Shown here: positions 9,700 to 21,465 of the stretch, one piece after another
Numbering within the stretch: position 1 is the stretch's first letter
Layout of the letters: the number at the start of each line of letters is the position of its first letter
DNA from: Myrica gale
Lineage: Eukaryota > Streptophyta > Magnoliopsida > Fagales > Myricaceae
Assembly (NCBI GenBank): GCA_963930655.1
Contig: OZ005604.1
Coordinates: 1,994,001-2,058,000 of the forward strand
Direction of reading: 5' to 3'
DNA length: 64,000 nt
Translations under genes and position numbers: made by a program
The notes under the pieces: model-generated
Databases searched by the model: none
The model's input: only the letters and a program-made list of their open reading frames with translations
Told to the model about the DNA's origin: nothing

Positions 9700-12600
9700 C
9701 TTTTATGTATCAGACTCTTTTAATGATTCTTTTTTCAATATCTGATACGGAAGCAAAAGTGTTGTTTATAAGGCATAATGGCTAGGGTTAGATTACAAAA
9801 TGCATATTTGGGACCAATTAATGCACAAAGAAAAGCGTTTAGTTTAATTAATGGCGGCCTCCTGGAATAAGTGTTCAAGTGGATGGATGAAAGCCAAGTG
9901 TTTTAAGTTTAAAGGATGAATCCTGGTCAAGCATTTGCAAGGCATCTGAAATGGCATGCGAAAGTGGCAAGCACGGTGATTAGGCTATTGCCAGAATTAT
10001 CTACTCAAGGCACAATGAGTTGACAGATATAGATGATCATGTACATATCTCTAATTTATAAATTCTAGAAATAAATCCGATCCTCACGGCGCCTCCTCTC
10101 TTTGTTTAGAAATGAAAATACGAAAGAAGATGTATAATATATATATATATATATATTAAAGGATAGAAAAATAAGAAATGATGTAAGCCGTGACGTCCAC
10201 ATGATGAATGATCACTATAACGTCGTTGTTGTATTTTGCAAACTATTAATTCTTCAGGTCACAATATGGTTTGAGCTAATAATGAGGAGAATCTTTAATC
10301 CTAGGTATGTAGTTTGGAATCGAAATGATCACGAACATGTACAAGGATGATCTAAGCCGTGACATGTTCTAATTTATATATGTACCAAACCGATCGAACC
10401 CACGGTGACGTGGAAATGCCATGTCAGGATCCACTTGTCTCAAGGCGCCATGTTTACCAAGCAGAGCCTATATATATATTTCCACCTATTACATTATAGC
10501 AAGGTTTCAGAATCTAAGTCTTTAATAGCTAGCATATCCGATTGCAAGTTGGGTTCATAACCTTTAAAGAGAACAAAACTCATGCTATAGGTCATTGGAA
10601 AGGCGGCTGCCTGGCCTTTAAAGCAATTATAAGTTAAGAAGAATATCTACTAAATTAGAAGACATTTCCTTTTTTCCAAAGTCGACATCTTTAATGTTAA
10701 CCAGGAATATATACTCCTCTTACCTTTAACTTTTATTATATTGAATGATATAATCATTAATAGCTAATCATGATATATTAACTTTTTTTCCTTTCGAACT
10801 CCTCCTCAAGCAATCATCCAATAGCCTCCCTATGAGGTTCGATATTGTGATTGCCGCACAGTACTTGAAAACTCTTTTCAGTACGGTGATATCTACTAAA
10901 TTTGGGATAGGATAAAATTTTGAGGTATGAAAATTGGTGAATAAATAAAAAAAGAGATGATTGAAATGATTTTTTTATATTTATTATAGAGTAAATAGAT
11001 TATTTGATTAAGAGAGATTATTTTGTAATTATTTTATTAAGCTGTGATCAAAATTTAACACATAAATGCCAAAACAATCTCATTCCAAATTTATTTTATT
11101 TGTGTTATTTGTTTGTGTATCGGGATTAGTGGATTAAGCCGTGTTAAAATGATCTTAATAATGCAATGTTTTAAAATCCACCTCATTCCAAATTTATTAG
11201 CGAACATGAATTATAAAATATATGTTGACCGATGCGAAAGTCTATATATGTTAACGAACAAAATAGATAATCATGATACTTTTAAATTTCTATCTTATTT
11301 GGACAGTCTAATTTAGAAGAAGATAAACACAGTATGCACATTTCATAATTTTAAATGATAATAAACACCCAATAATATTATTTTATACATTCTATATTTT
11401 TTTTATCTAAATTGAATCCAAAGCAGAATACTCTAAGAAACTGCATCCATTAACCATTCACGTTTTATGTTGCGACTAATTAGTTGATGTTTGGTTAGCA
11501 AAATTTTTAAGAATTTTGAGTTTGTAATAAAAAAAATTCAGAGTTTTGACTTTTTATGGAGGTTTGTAAAAAGTTGACGAAAAAGCTAAACAATTGTACA
11601 CGTACACAAGAGAATATTTAATGTAGTTTTTTTTAATAAAAAAAGTATTGAAGTTGGTGTGAAAATTAGGGATTGGAATTTGTGTTAAAATTGAGTTTTT
11701 TTAAAAAAAATTGAACAAGTTGAAAATATTTCATGTCCAAAAATTTCACTAAATGACAATTTTAATTAAGGATATGTTTGTTTGCCTAAAATTTTGGGGT
11801 CCAAAATTTCCAACAAAACAAATATACTCCAAAATTTTCAACTTTTACATATACACTTCAAACTTTTCACAAACCCCAATAAACTTCAACATTTAAAAGA
11901 TTTCCAAAATTTTGAGAATATTTTTCAAAATGTCAGACATATCCCAAGTTAGGGATTATCACGACTCACGAGGCCACCAATATTGACCGGCACGTACGTA
12001 CTGTAAAGCAAGTCAGTCCGTGAGGGTGTCTTAAAACATCGTGTACTCCTGAACAATAAAGTCTGATCTCCTGTGCATGAGAGCCTCCATTGTACCCCCA
12101 ATGACTTAAAAATCATCCTCAAGAGAGGGAAATTAAAGAAAAGGACGGAAAGGAAAGAAAAATAAAAGCGAAAGAAGAAATACACAACTTGCTGATGATT
12201 TTCCTACACAATAAAAAGTACTACTTTGTATAAAGGGAAACCCAAATCTCTAGAGTTGCGTGTCATATGTGTATGCCAGCATGTGCGCACGTATTTTATC
12301 GACTAGTCTTCCCTAAAGAAAAATTAATAAAACAATGAGCTCCACTAATCCCGATACACAAACAAATAAAATTATACTTTATATACTACATAAATAAACC
12401 AAAACACGTCAAGTTTTTCAGGCGTTCCTAGTCATGTGGCCATCCCAATTATCACAAAAGGGGCGCTTGTCCAGCACCGGTCAAAGATGCGGTTTTGGTA
12501 TTGAATAAGGGGAGCAAAAGAAATAAAAAAAAATACTAAAATTTTGCATATGTATTTATATTCTATGCCTTTTATTCGTTGATCGGACGTCGCTCATTTG

Positions 12601-12990
12601 GTGTTCTAATAGCAATTATATCCTAATCTATAGCCCATACCATAAAGGGACTTTTGATATGGAGACACACACATAATGACAAACGCAGGTTAGGTGCATT
12701 AATTGTCGACCATTGATCTAACTTTCCCGAAGAAAATGACAAAGGAGAGAGTACTCCACTCCGGTTCCAAGAGAAAAAGAAAGTATATGTAGTTTGTTTG
12801 TACTATATTAATTAGTACTAAATATAGTATTTATTAATTATTCCGATTCCACGTTCTGTCACTAGCTAGCTGCAAGCTGCACAAGAAGGCAGTGCTTCGT
12901 TTTTTTATGTCTGCATGCCGGCCATCTCTCATATGAACTAACATGCATAATGGACGTACAAATAATGGAGTAGTACTGGTGCATGCATGC
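9700..12990. repeat. segmental duplication, copy B (about 3.3 kb, non-coding)
   Basis: Matches copy A (7020-9275) in order, but is longer because of AT-rich insertions at about 10870-11145 and 11200-12090 that copy A lacks. These insertions contain foldback, MITE-like text rich in AAAATTTT words and the phrase TTGTTTGCC (near 11785). No gene was seen. The short frames at 11113-11316 and 11949-12185 have no recognisable content and are not shared with copy A. Confidence 0.7.
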
Positions 12991-13001
12991 AACCGCATCT
13001 A

Positions 13002-13211
13002 GATGGTGTTTGTTTGTGGAAATATTTAGGTTTTAGAAATTTTAGGCATTGGGGTTTGTGAAAAAGTATAGTATTTTATAGAAAAGTGAGGAGAGAGAAG
13101 ATTTAATTGAATAGTATAATATTATTTTATAATTTAATGAGGAGAGAGAGATTATTTTATGATTGTTTGGAAATTTTGAGAGGTGAAAATTTTTGGAGAC
13201 AAACGCCCATC
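13002..13211. mobile_element. MITE-like element with short inverted ends
   Basis: Begins GATGGTGTTTGT and ends ACAAACGCCCATC, an imperfect terminal inverted repeat. The interior is AT-rich with GAGGAGAGAGA words repeated. Similar text at about 28480-28660 looks like a degraded relative. No clear target duplication was found, so the superfamily stays open. Confidence 0.5.
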
Positions 13212-13880
13212 AAAGTAAAAAAAAAAAAATTACTGTTTATGAGCGAGTATAACATGATTGGATTAGGGGAGCAGCATTAAAAGGTGGTTAATTTGGATGC
13301 CCAATTGCAATATATGCGGGCCAGCAATGAGACAAGAGGATTTGATACTTGAATTGGGCCTCCACTCTGGCACGAGTCTAAAAAAAACACACAAATTACC
13401 AAAGCTTCGAAAAAGACGGAAAATAATTAATTGAGTTTTTTTATAGTTTCCAACAAAAAATAATAAAGCCCCAGAATAATTAGACTTTAGTTTGAAGGCG
13501 AAAGGCGAGGCCGTTTTGAAGATAATCGAAAAGGTTGTCTTTAAAAAAAAAAGGTTGTCATTTACAAAGCGGTGAACACAATATGAATAAAATTGCATCG
13601 TCTTTCAATATGAATATCCATTAAAATAAAAGCAACATTTTAACTGCAATTAATATAAAAAAATCCTATTGATGACAAAACTCCAATTAGCTTGATAAAA
13701 ATAAAAATATTTCTAAAATGTAAATAAAATAAGATCTTGAATTTACAAAAATGTTTCCTATAGAATACAATGGATTATTCAAATGCAAATATTTCAAAAT
13801 GTCAAATAAATCTCTATCTACAACAGCTTAGAGATCAACAAATAATTTATTGGGGAGAAAACCAAATGACTAATTTTATA
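13212..13880. other. no gene; holds the duplicated 3' flank of the P450 locus
   Basis: About 13663-13860 matches 25450-25655, the region just beyond the stop codon of the intact P450, so the P450 pseudogene was copied together with its 3' flank. About 1.57 kb of later insertions, including the Mutator-like element at 13881-14814, now separates this flank from the pseudogene. The frame at 13263-13598 is not supported. Confidence 0.65.
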
Positions 13881-14814
13881 GGGTTAATGTCCTTTTTAGT
13901 CCTTAGGTTTTGGGGCGGTGTTCTTTTTAGTCCCTAGGTTTTATTTTTGTTCAAAACAGTCCCTAGGTTATTTACGTTTGTCTTTTTAGTCATTCCGTCC
14001 AATTCCGTCACTCCCGAGCCCAGTCAGCTAACGGCGGGACACGTCACACCCAATAGAATTTTGCCACGTGTATTATTTTTTTTTTCAAAAAAAACAATTT
14101 CCACATGTTTTTAAAAAAAAAAACCAAAAACCAAAAACCAAAAGAAGGGAGCCGTGGCCACCTCCCTGTCCCCGGCGAAGGGTGGCCAGGGAGGCCACCC
14201 TTCGCGCGAGGGAGTCCAGATCTGGGCTCCCTCGCGCGAAAGGGGGTGGCCCGACGGGGAGCCCCCGGCCACCACCGTCGACGGGGAGCCCAGATTTGGG
14301 CTCCCGCTCGTCGGTGGCCAGACGGGGAGCCCAGATCTGGGCTCCCCGTCGCTCGGGGGTGGCCAGACGGGGAGCCCCCGGCCACCACCGTCGACGGGGA
14401 GCCCAGATCTAGGCTCCTGCTCGTCGGTGGCCAGACGGGGAGCCCAGATCTGGGCTCCCCGTCGGATCTGGGCTCCCCGTCGCCGGGGTGAGTGCCCCCG
14501 GCCACCCCCGTCGACGGGGAGCCCAACTCTGGGCTCCCCGTTCGGTGGTGGCCACAGGGGTATCTCCCTTCTTTTGGTTTTTTTTTTTTTTTTTTAAACA
14601 TGTGGAAATTGTTTTTTTTTTTTTTAAAATAGTACACGTGGCAAAATTCTATTGGATGTGACGTGTCCCGCCGTTAGCTGACTGGGCTCGGGAGTGACGG
14701 AAGGACTAAAAAGACAAACGTAAATAACCTAGGGACTGTTTTGAACAAAAATAAAACCTAGGGACTAAAAAGAACACCGCCCCAAAACCTAGGGACTAAA
14801 AAGGACATTAACCC
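13881..14814. mobile_element. Mutator-like non-autonomous element, long TIRs, 9 bp TSD
   Basis: A 934 bp element has terminal inverted repeats of roughly 220-230 bp that begin GGGTTAATGTCC and end GGACATTAACCC. The exact 9 bp duplication AATTTTATA lies at 13872-13880 and 14815-14823. Long TIRs with a 9 bp duplication define Mutator-like elements. The GC-rich core (about 14150-14560) consists of repeated palindromes around CCCAGATCTGGG, including two perfect 30 bp palindromes at 14321-14350 and 14434-14463. Open frames on both strands across the core are by-products of this repetition. No transposase is present. Confidence 0.9.
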
Positions 14815-14823
14815 AATTTTATA

Positions 14824-15436
14824 TATTGAAAGCACAAAAAAAAAATTACAGCTAGAAGTTACAAAAAGAATGACCTAAAGGGCCAGCATCGAGTTTAAGG
14901 GGTTGAAACTTTTAATGGAGGACACAATATTCTCAATTGTGGCGGGCACAAAGTCAGAAGCGAGAGGATCTGAGGGTCCTTAAAACACATAAAGACCCAT
15001 AGAAAATAAACTCGAAAGCACATTAAAAAAAATCACAATAGCAACTGTCGTTGAAGAAGAGACGACATTATCATCGCTCCTACTCCCTTGAAACACTTAA
15101 CATGCAAATCCAACTGTAGTTATAATACAGAACCACAAAAATTAAACAAGCACTAGAGAAACACATAAAAAAACTAAACATGCCTTGAACAAAGAGAAAA
15201 GTCCAAACTCGCGAAAGCATAACATAGTCAATACCGGCAAGAACTTGATCGGAGCTGCAGTGGTAAAGGCGGAGCGTGGTGAAGGTGAGAAGAGTTTCAC
15301 AGCCTAGAGGGCAGAGCCACCTAGGTCATTCCTAAGAAGAGGGGCAGGTTTTAGGGGCGAAAAGGGCCTCAAGCGCGGTTAAGGCTTCAGTGCGTTAGAT
15401 CCACGTGCAGAGAGCGTGGGCAAAAAGCTACGTGTA
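14824..15436. other. inserted sequence of unknown kind, no gene seen
   Basis: This stretch lies between the Mutator-like element and the P450 pseudogene and has no counterpart beside the intact P450. It is therefore an insertion into the duplicated 3' flank. It starts with an A-rich run at about 14836-14846. No terminal repeat or coding content was recognised. Confidence 0.4.
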
Positions 15437-15924
15437 TCATAATTCCACTCCGCGTAATATCCTCTCCACAATCCTCACTGGAAGCCCACCTTTCATTTTG
15501 GAGATCAAGAGCGAAAGGAACTCCGGCTCAAAACCTTTCTCCAGCACTGGAACCACTTTAAACCGCCTTACAACTCCTGCTCCCACCCTTTTCATTTGTA
15601 TGAACGCCATATCCTTCCCCAAGAAAATCCTCGGCCCTGCCTGGAACACCGGATATGTGTATGTGTCCCTCCCCGCAAACATCCAATGCTTTTCTCCCTC
15701 CTCCTTCTCCAACCACCTCTCCGGCTTAAACTCTGCCCAATCGGATCCCCACAGCGTTTCTGACCTCCCCATGGCATAAATATGGTACGTCACTCTCGTT
15801 CCCTTTTTAACCATCGTCCCATCCAGCAAAACATCATCAGTGAAAGCTTCCTTCGTATCTGCGGAGACGGGGGGATAAAATCGCATGCTTTCACACAAAG
15901 AAGCATGTGTTGGAGAAACACCAT
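15437..15924 (-). pseudogene. CYP94-type P450 pseudogene, internal deletion, heme Cys lost
   Basis: The frame keeps the C-terminal third of a CYP94 P450: CESMRFYPP (ExxR helix), the PERW region and the heme loop, ending in a fragment closely similar to the intact gene at 25672-27219. Two lesions are clear. The heme-binding loop reads FQAGPRIFLG; the Cys that ligates iron in every working P450 is Phe (codon at 15623-15625, TGC to TTC). Also, sequence from the original start (Met codon at 15924, same MVFLQ context) jumps near 15910 straight to the ExxR region, removing about 1.06 kb relative to the intact copy and leaving the start out of frame with the C-terminal part. Sequence 5' of the start also matches the intact gene's leader. 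It cannot encode an active enzyme. Confidence 0.88.
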
Positions 15925-16019
15925 GGCAGCTATTATCTGGAGACGTCTTCTTTGGTATCGATCTTTCTTTCTTTTTTTTTGGTTCAGAAAAGGTGGGGGT
16001 AGGATTACAAGAAATTGGT

Positions 16020-17675
16020 GATGAGACGCCAGAACTCATATTGTTTGACCACAAGCATAGGGTTCAAGTACAACTTATAAGGTGAGATTAGCTGCAAAAT
16101 GTTGACCTCATGTTAAACTAAGAATCGAATACTACACTTTTTACACCACCAGCTCTCATTCGGAACGTATAAGGGCAGGAAGAACATTAAAAAGAAGACA
16201 CAAACGTTGGCAACCACCAAAGTACAATTTAAGAAGGAAAAAACAAAAAATTCCCGAAATTAAAACAAACCCTATTAAAATCAACATTAACATATCAACT
16301 TCAGTGGCAACAGAGATGGATAAGTATCATTTCAACAACTCCCAGTTAATTACTCGGATTACTCAAAATGTTACGAAAGGAAGATTGACGATAACCCCCG
16401 CTAGAAAACGAACCCAAACATTTCCGAGTTTAAAGCAACTCCATTTGAAATTGAACCAACCCATACAACCCCGTCACCCCTTCTCGATCTCCCGCACAAC
16501 TAAAGAACCGGTGTACCTCGAAAAATTAAGAATTAGAAAGCTTAACAGTAATACCTTCCTAGCGCAAGAAAGCTTAAAGGAAGAGAAAGAGAGAGGGGTA
16601 CATACATCGAGGGAGCAACCGACGGTGGTGACAAGTGGATGCTACTCACCAGAGAGATCAAGTGGTCGCATTCTAAGTCTGTAAGGAGACCTTCGTACAC
16701 GAAAGCTCTGCAAAAGATCGCTGACTAATTCAGCAACCAACCAAAGTAATGTAAATACCGGGCGGGTTTATGTTGGCCTGGGCCAACCAGGGTGGCCCGG
16801 GCCAACTTATTTTTTAAAAAAACATATATATGAATTTTTTTTTTCAGGGGCGGACCCCGGGCGGCCGCCCCGATTCGCCCGGGCCTGGGTCCACCCCTGG
16901 GCGTAGGGGGTGGGATACATATCGGCATCAAAGTGATTTCTCCTTTTGTAGTTGTCGTACGACGCTTCAAGGGAACTAGTGGTTTCCAACAAAAAGTCTA
17001 CGAATTAATGACTTATAAACTTCACGTCGACCAATGTATACTAGTCAACAGATTAAAAATTCTGTGTCATTTTGTGATCTATTTGACAAGTAAAAAAATT
17101 TTATATTTCAAGTCTAAAAGAAAATTTTCACTCCCAAAAAAAAACACTAAACGACAGTTCAGGCTGATTGCCCCCCACGACCCAAGCATAAAATTTGTTT
17201 GCAAGTTTACAGCGCGCGCACTGGTCGTTACTTTACTATAACAGTTGGTGCTTGTGTTCACAAAAAAGCAAACAGAAGCTTTGAATAAATATATACATTT
17301 TATCCAAAACTTTTGTACCACTTCCAGTTAATCCGAAGGCAACTAATTGGAGTTGGAATATTTGGAAATTCTACTCTTGGAAAAGAAGATGATCATATGT
17401 TCTTTCTTTCTAGAAGAAAAGGATAGGCAGTCTCTTAAGTCTAGAGTGGGTTCCCATTCGGTGCAAATATGTCCTAACAATGGAATGTTCATTATTTTCA
17501 ATCTTCTCAATTTTCACAAGGAGCACCGTGATCATGTATTGTCAAAGAGTGGACAAGAGATGCAAAAAAGGGCACGAGAGTACCAGCTTTAACGTCCAAA
17601 GACAACTATTGGAAAACAGAATGGCATGGGCGCCCAATCTCCAAAACCCCACTCCAAATGCTAGGGAAGAAAGAC
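16020..17675. other. intergenic, no supported gene
   Basis: A 126-codon plus-strand frame (16304-16684) and an 81-codon minus-strand frame (16725-16970) have no recognisable domains. A 55 bp near-palindrome with hAT-like ends lies at 16845-16899. The remainder is AT-rich. Confidence 0.4.
16845..16899. repeat. 55 bp near-palindrome with hAT-like ends
   Basis: Starts CAGGGGCGGACCC and ends GGGTCCACCCCTG, with a GC-only middle. CAGGGGCGGACC is a common plant hAT terminus, so this may be two hAT ends brought together by an extreme internal deletion. No 8 bp target duplication was seen. Confidence 0.45.
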
Positions 17676-17678
17676 AAA

Positions 17679-17872
17679 AGTTATTGTGTGAGTGTGTGAG
17701 TGGACGGATGAGATTAGAAGTTGAGAAATCTAACGACTGAAAAAATGACACGTCAATTAATGAAACCGACCCATGAACCCGACTCGATTTTATTAATTGA
17801 AGTTGTATTTTGTCAGCCGTTATATTTTTCAACTTCTAATCTCACTCATCCACTCACACATTCACATAATAG
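17679..17872. mobile_element. MITE-like inverted repeat (about 60 bp arms)
   Basis: The arms at about 17681-17740 and 17813-17871 are near-complementary (GTGTGAGTGGACGG... against ...CATCCACTCACAC) around a 70 bp spacer. No target duplication was identified, so the class is unassigned. It lies just beyond the 3' end of the LINE fragment. Confidence 0.55.
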
Positions 17873-17899
17873 CTTCACTCACACGATAACCGACCTCGG

Positions 17900-18871
17900 A
17901 AAAAAGAGAGGAAGGTATGCACCCACTAAGCCCATCTCGCCAAAGTGTGCGCAAGCGAGTAATTAACTCGCGAAATTTTTGAAGCCATCCAGAAAGTAGG
18001 CTGGGAAAGGTTAGCCCGGATTTGTTCCCCTGTTTTGGAGATAGCCCAGTCAATTGGATCTTGCGGTCTGTTTAAACTTTGAAGTGTCTATGAGTGTTGA
18101 GTTGCCCCCTTCTAGAAGCCAGTGCTCGGTGGTCCTCTTCGACAGAATTTCGGATGCTAAGAGAGCCCCCTCTGTCTCAGCGCATAAGGGTGTTTGTAGG
18201 GGAAGGACTCGGGTTGCTGCTTGGAGAATATTGCGCTGAGGATCCAAGATGACCACCGTAGCAGTTGATAGGGTCGGCCAAGTAGCTGCACCAAATTGGG
18301 CTACAAAGCAGTTAGAGAGGGTGGGGTTAGGGTTTACCCGGGAGATCCTTGGTATGTCATTCGATGCTTGGAGATGCTCATTGACTGTTTTGGAGAGCTG
18401 CAATCGTACTGCATTGGGATCTGGAGAGGCTTTGTAATGGAATATTTTGTTACGTTGAAGCCAGATCAGATCGCACGCCACTATTACAAAGATTTGGAAG
18501 TGGTGCACTTCCGCAGTTGGAATGCGAAGAGTAGCGGTTGGGTCGAGAATGATGCGAACCCATTCGAGAGTTCTCGGGCGAGCCAGTCTGTGAATACAGA
18601 GAGGCCAACGGCTGTGCCTCCAAATAAATTGAGCCAGTTTGCATTCAAAGAATAGATGCCTGATGATTTCTTGTTTCCCTTCTTTGAAGATTTGGCAGGA
18701 GTCGTTGGGAGAGATGATAGCCGAGAGAGGGAGGAAACTCGACAGACGATCAGCCGTGGGTAAGATTTCCCAAACTAGTTTCCAAAGAAAGAGTTTTAAG
18801 CGGTTATGGATTTTGAGATTCCATAGAATTTTCCATTCTTTGGTAGAGAGGAGATTTGGGATGGATGTAAT
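17900..18871 (-). pseudogene. LINE polyprotein fragment, zf-RVT and RNase H-like part
   Basis: The frame 18050-18871 contains the reverse-transcriptase zinc-binding region (WKILWNLKIHNRLKLFLWKL, then a Cys/His-containing FFECKLAQFIW stretch) followed by an RNase H-like C-terminal region. This is the usual 3' half of plant L1-type LINE ORF2. After a frame change the RNase H tail seems to continue to about 17925. At 18871 the sequence is cut by the Copia element, which added the target duplication. It resumes at 24353. The first eight residues of the open frame there (MVKLYFLK) come from the LTR, not from the LINE. A dead copy. Confidence 0.75.
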
Positions 18872-19291
18872 TTTCAAGAAATATAGTTTCACCATTTTTC
18901 GAATAGAATCGTTCGAGGAAGAAACAGAGGAGAATGAAGAGAAAGATATTTGCTTGGAAGAGGATTTTTCTATTTCCTTCTTTCTTCACTCATTACAAGC
19001 AATCAGACTCTTTTCCTATATACACGATGAGTACCATTTTGCTACGTGTCTAAAGCAAAAGCATCATAGTACAACTACGTGGTGCTTTGTACAAAAGTTG
19101 GTGGGGTGGTGCTCTGTACTACGCGTGGAGCTGTAGTGGTGAATACCAAAACAAAAAAGCTTTACAAAACTCAGCCCGTGTCATGTCCCCTTGGAGCCAC
19201 TACATCAGATTTTCCATGGACCGCAAGACTCCCAATTTGGTCTCCAATCAAGTATTGACAACATGAAAGTAATTCCACATCACTTTTGATA
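18872..19291 (-). repeat. 3' LTR of the Copia element (420 bp)
   Basis: On the element strand it begins TATCAAAAGTG directly after a purine tract (GAGGGGGAG, about 19292-19300) and ends CTTGAAA. These are not the usual TG...CA ends, but the 5 bp target duplication fixes the boundaries. Confidence 0.88.
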
Positions 19292-21465
19292 CTCCCCCTC
19301 AAGATGAGAGTGGATGGAATGAACTCCCATCTTGCTCATCAATACGTGAAATTGCTTACCCCCGAGTGGCTTCGTAAGGATGTCTGCTATCTGAATGTTA
19401 GTTGATATATGAAAAGGTTTGAGCAACCCTTCTTGCAACTTCTCTCTGACCAAGTGACAATCTATCTCAATGTGTTTAGTTCGTTCGTGATAAACGGGGT
19501 TTGATGCTATGTGAATTGCCGCTTGGTTATCACAAAACAACTGTATCGGTTTCTCTTGTTTGAACCTAAGATCTGCTAGAAGACTCTTCATCCAAACTAA
19601 TTCACACGTGGTTGCTGCCATGGCTCGATATTCAGCTTCTGCTGAAGATCTTGAGACTGTGTTCTGTTTCTTTGACTTCCAAGAAACCAAAGCATCACCT
19701 ATAAAGATGCAAAATCCTGTAATCGACCTTCTTGTGTCCGTGCAAGCTGCCCAATCAGCATCACAAAATGCTGAGAGTTTAACTTTGTTTGTGGCTGGAA
19801 AAAATAACCCTTGTCCTGGTGATCTTTTGACATATCTAACAACTCTCATGGCTGCCTTCATATGGGTATCTTTTGGCTTGCTTAAGAACTGGCTGAGTAC
19901 TTGAACTGCATATGAAAGATCAGGTCTCGTAACTGTGAGGTAGAGAAGTTCCCCAATCAGCCTTCTGTATTGTATTGGATCACTCAATTCTTCTCCTTCT
20001 TCAGCCGATAACTTCAAGTTTTGTTCTAAGGGAAAATCAACAGGTTTTGCTCCCAACAATCCGCATTCTTTTAGAATCTCAAGTCGATACTTCCTCTGGC
20101 AGATCGATATGCCTTGCGAAGATCTAGCCACTTCAATTCCTAGAAAATATTTCAGACTTCCTAAATCCTTCAATCTGAACCGTGCCTTCAGATATTGTTT
20201 CAAGGAGTTTATCTCAGCTTCATTGTTCCCGGCAATAACGATATCATCTACATAGACTAGCATGACTATAAATGAAGTTTCTGTCTGCTTTATAAAAAGA
20301 GAGTAATCAGCTTTCGACTGCTTAAAACCATGTCGAGTGATCACATCCGTGAGCTTATGATTCCATTGCCTTGAAGCCTGCTTAAGCCCATAGAGAGATT
20401 TCCTCAATTTGCACACTTTGTTCTCCCCTTTCATATCAAGCCCCGGTGGTGGCTTCATGTACACTTCCTCTTCAAGCTCCCCATAAAGGAAAGCATTATT
20501 GACATCTAGTTGATACAAAAACCAATTGTTTGCAGCTGCCAAAGCTAGTAAGCATCTTATAGTGGACATTTTTGCAACCGGTGAAAAAGTTTCAAAATAA
20601 TCAAGTCCTTCTTGTTGCGTATATCCTTTCGCAACTAGCCTTGCTTTGTAGGTTCTTTCCTTAGTAGCTGCATTGTATTTTATCTTGAACACCCACTTGC
20701 ATCCAACCAAAGTTTTTCCACACGGCAACTTGGTTATATCCCAAGTATGATTTTCTTCGAGTGCCTTTAATTCAATCTCCATAGCTTTTCTCCAACACAA
20801 GTGCTTCACTGCTTCCTCATAATTTTCTGGTTCAACTTCTGTGCTTATGTTCGAAACAAATCTCAGATGTGAAGGAGATAATCTGCTATAGTCAAGATAA
20901 GAACATAGAGAATATTTGTTACCTGTACCCCTTGTCTTGTCTGATGGAGAATTTCTTGGTTCGGCAAAGGAAGTAACAAGCTTACAATTGTAATCTTGCA
21001 AATAATCTGGCTGTTTCTTGACCCTAGTAGATCTCCTAAGTTCGATTAAGGGCTCAGAAGTATGATCAGATGATTGTGTGTTCTCTGTATTTGGGAGAGG
21101 TGGAATATTGGATATTTGCATTTGTTGTACTTCTTCAACATCAATTGATGAGTCTCGGATTGGGCTGTGTGCTGGAAGGTTGCTGAAAGGCATGTCAAGA
21201 ATTGGATTGGGAATGACTGGTATACTATCATGTATTGACACAGATGGTGTTTGTAAAATTCCTGGTGAGAAGGCTTCACTTTTGAATGGAAACACATGTT
21301 CTTTAAAGATGATGTCTCGGGATACAAAGGTTGTTTGACTTAAAAGATCATATACCTTATATCCCTTTATCCCATAGGGATATCCTATGAATACACACTT
21401 CCTAGCCCTTGGGTCAAACTTGGATTTTTGTGGTTGAAGATTTGATGCATAACATAGACATCCAA
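19280..21465 (-). CDS. Copia reverse transcriptase-RNase H part of pol
   Basis: The frame is open on the minus strand from about 21465 down to the stop at 19280; the first Met is at 21295, giving 671 codons. Domains in order are: a Ser/Pro-rich linker, the RVT_2 reverse transcriptase beginning [18 protein letters not shown], the YVDDIV catalytic motif (the two Asp chelate metal), then RNase H with CDADWA, the VSWKSKKQ signature and [13 protein letters not shown]. That RNase H wording suggests the Ale/Retrofit side of Copia. The frame has no stop. It is separated from the upstream gag-integrase frame by a short length change near 21466, so the polyprotein is not made in one piece unless the ribosome slips. 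It is probably a recently disabled copy. Confidence 0.88.

Noticed and set aside
14044..14637. Pro/Arg/Gly-rich open frames on both strands
   Set aside because: They arise from the palindromic GC-rich core and TIRs of the Mutator-like element, and the same peptide words appear in several frames.
16304..16684. 126-codon plus-strand frame as a gene
   Set aside because: No recognisable domain, no splice or promoter context, and composition like neighbouring non-coding sequence.
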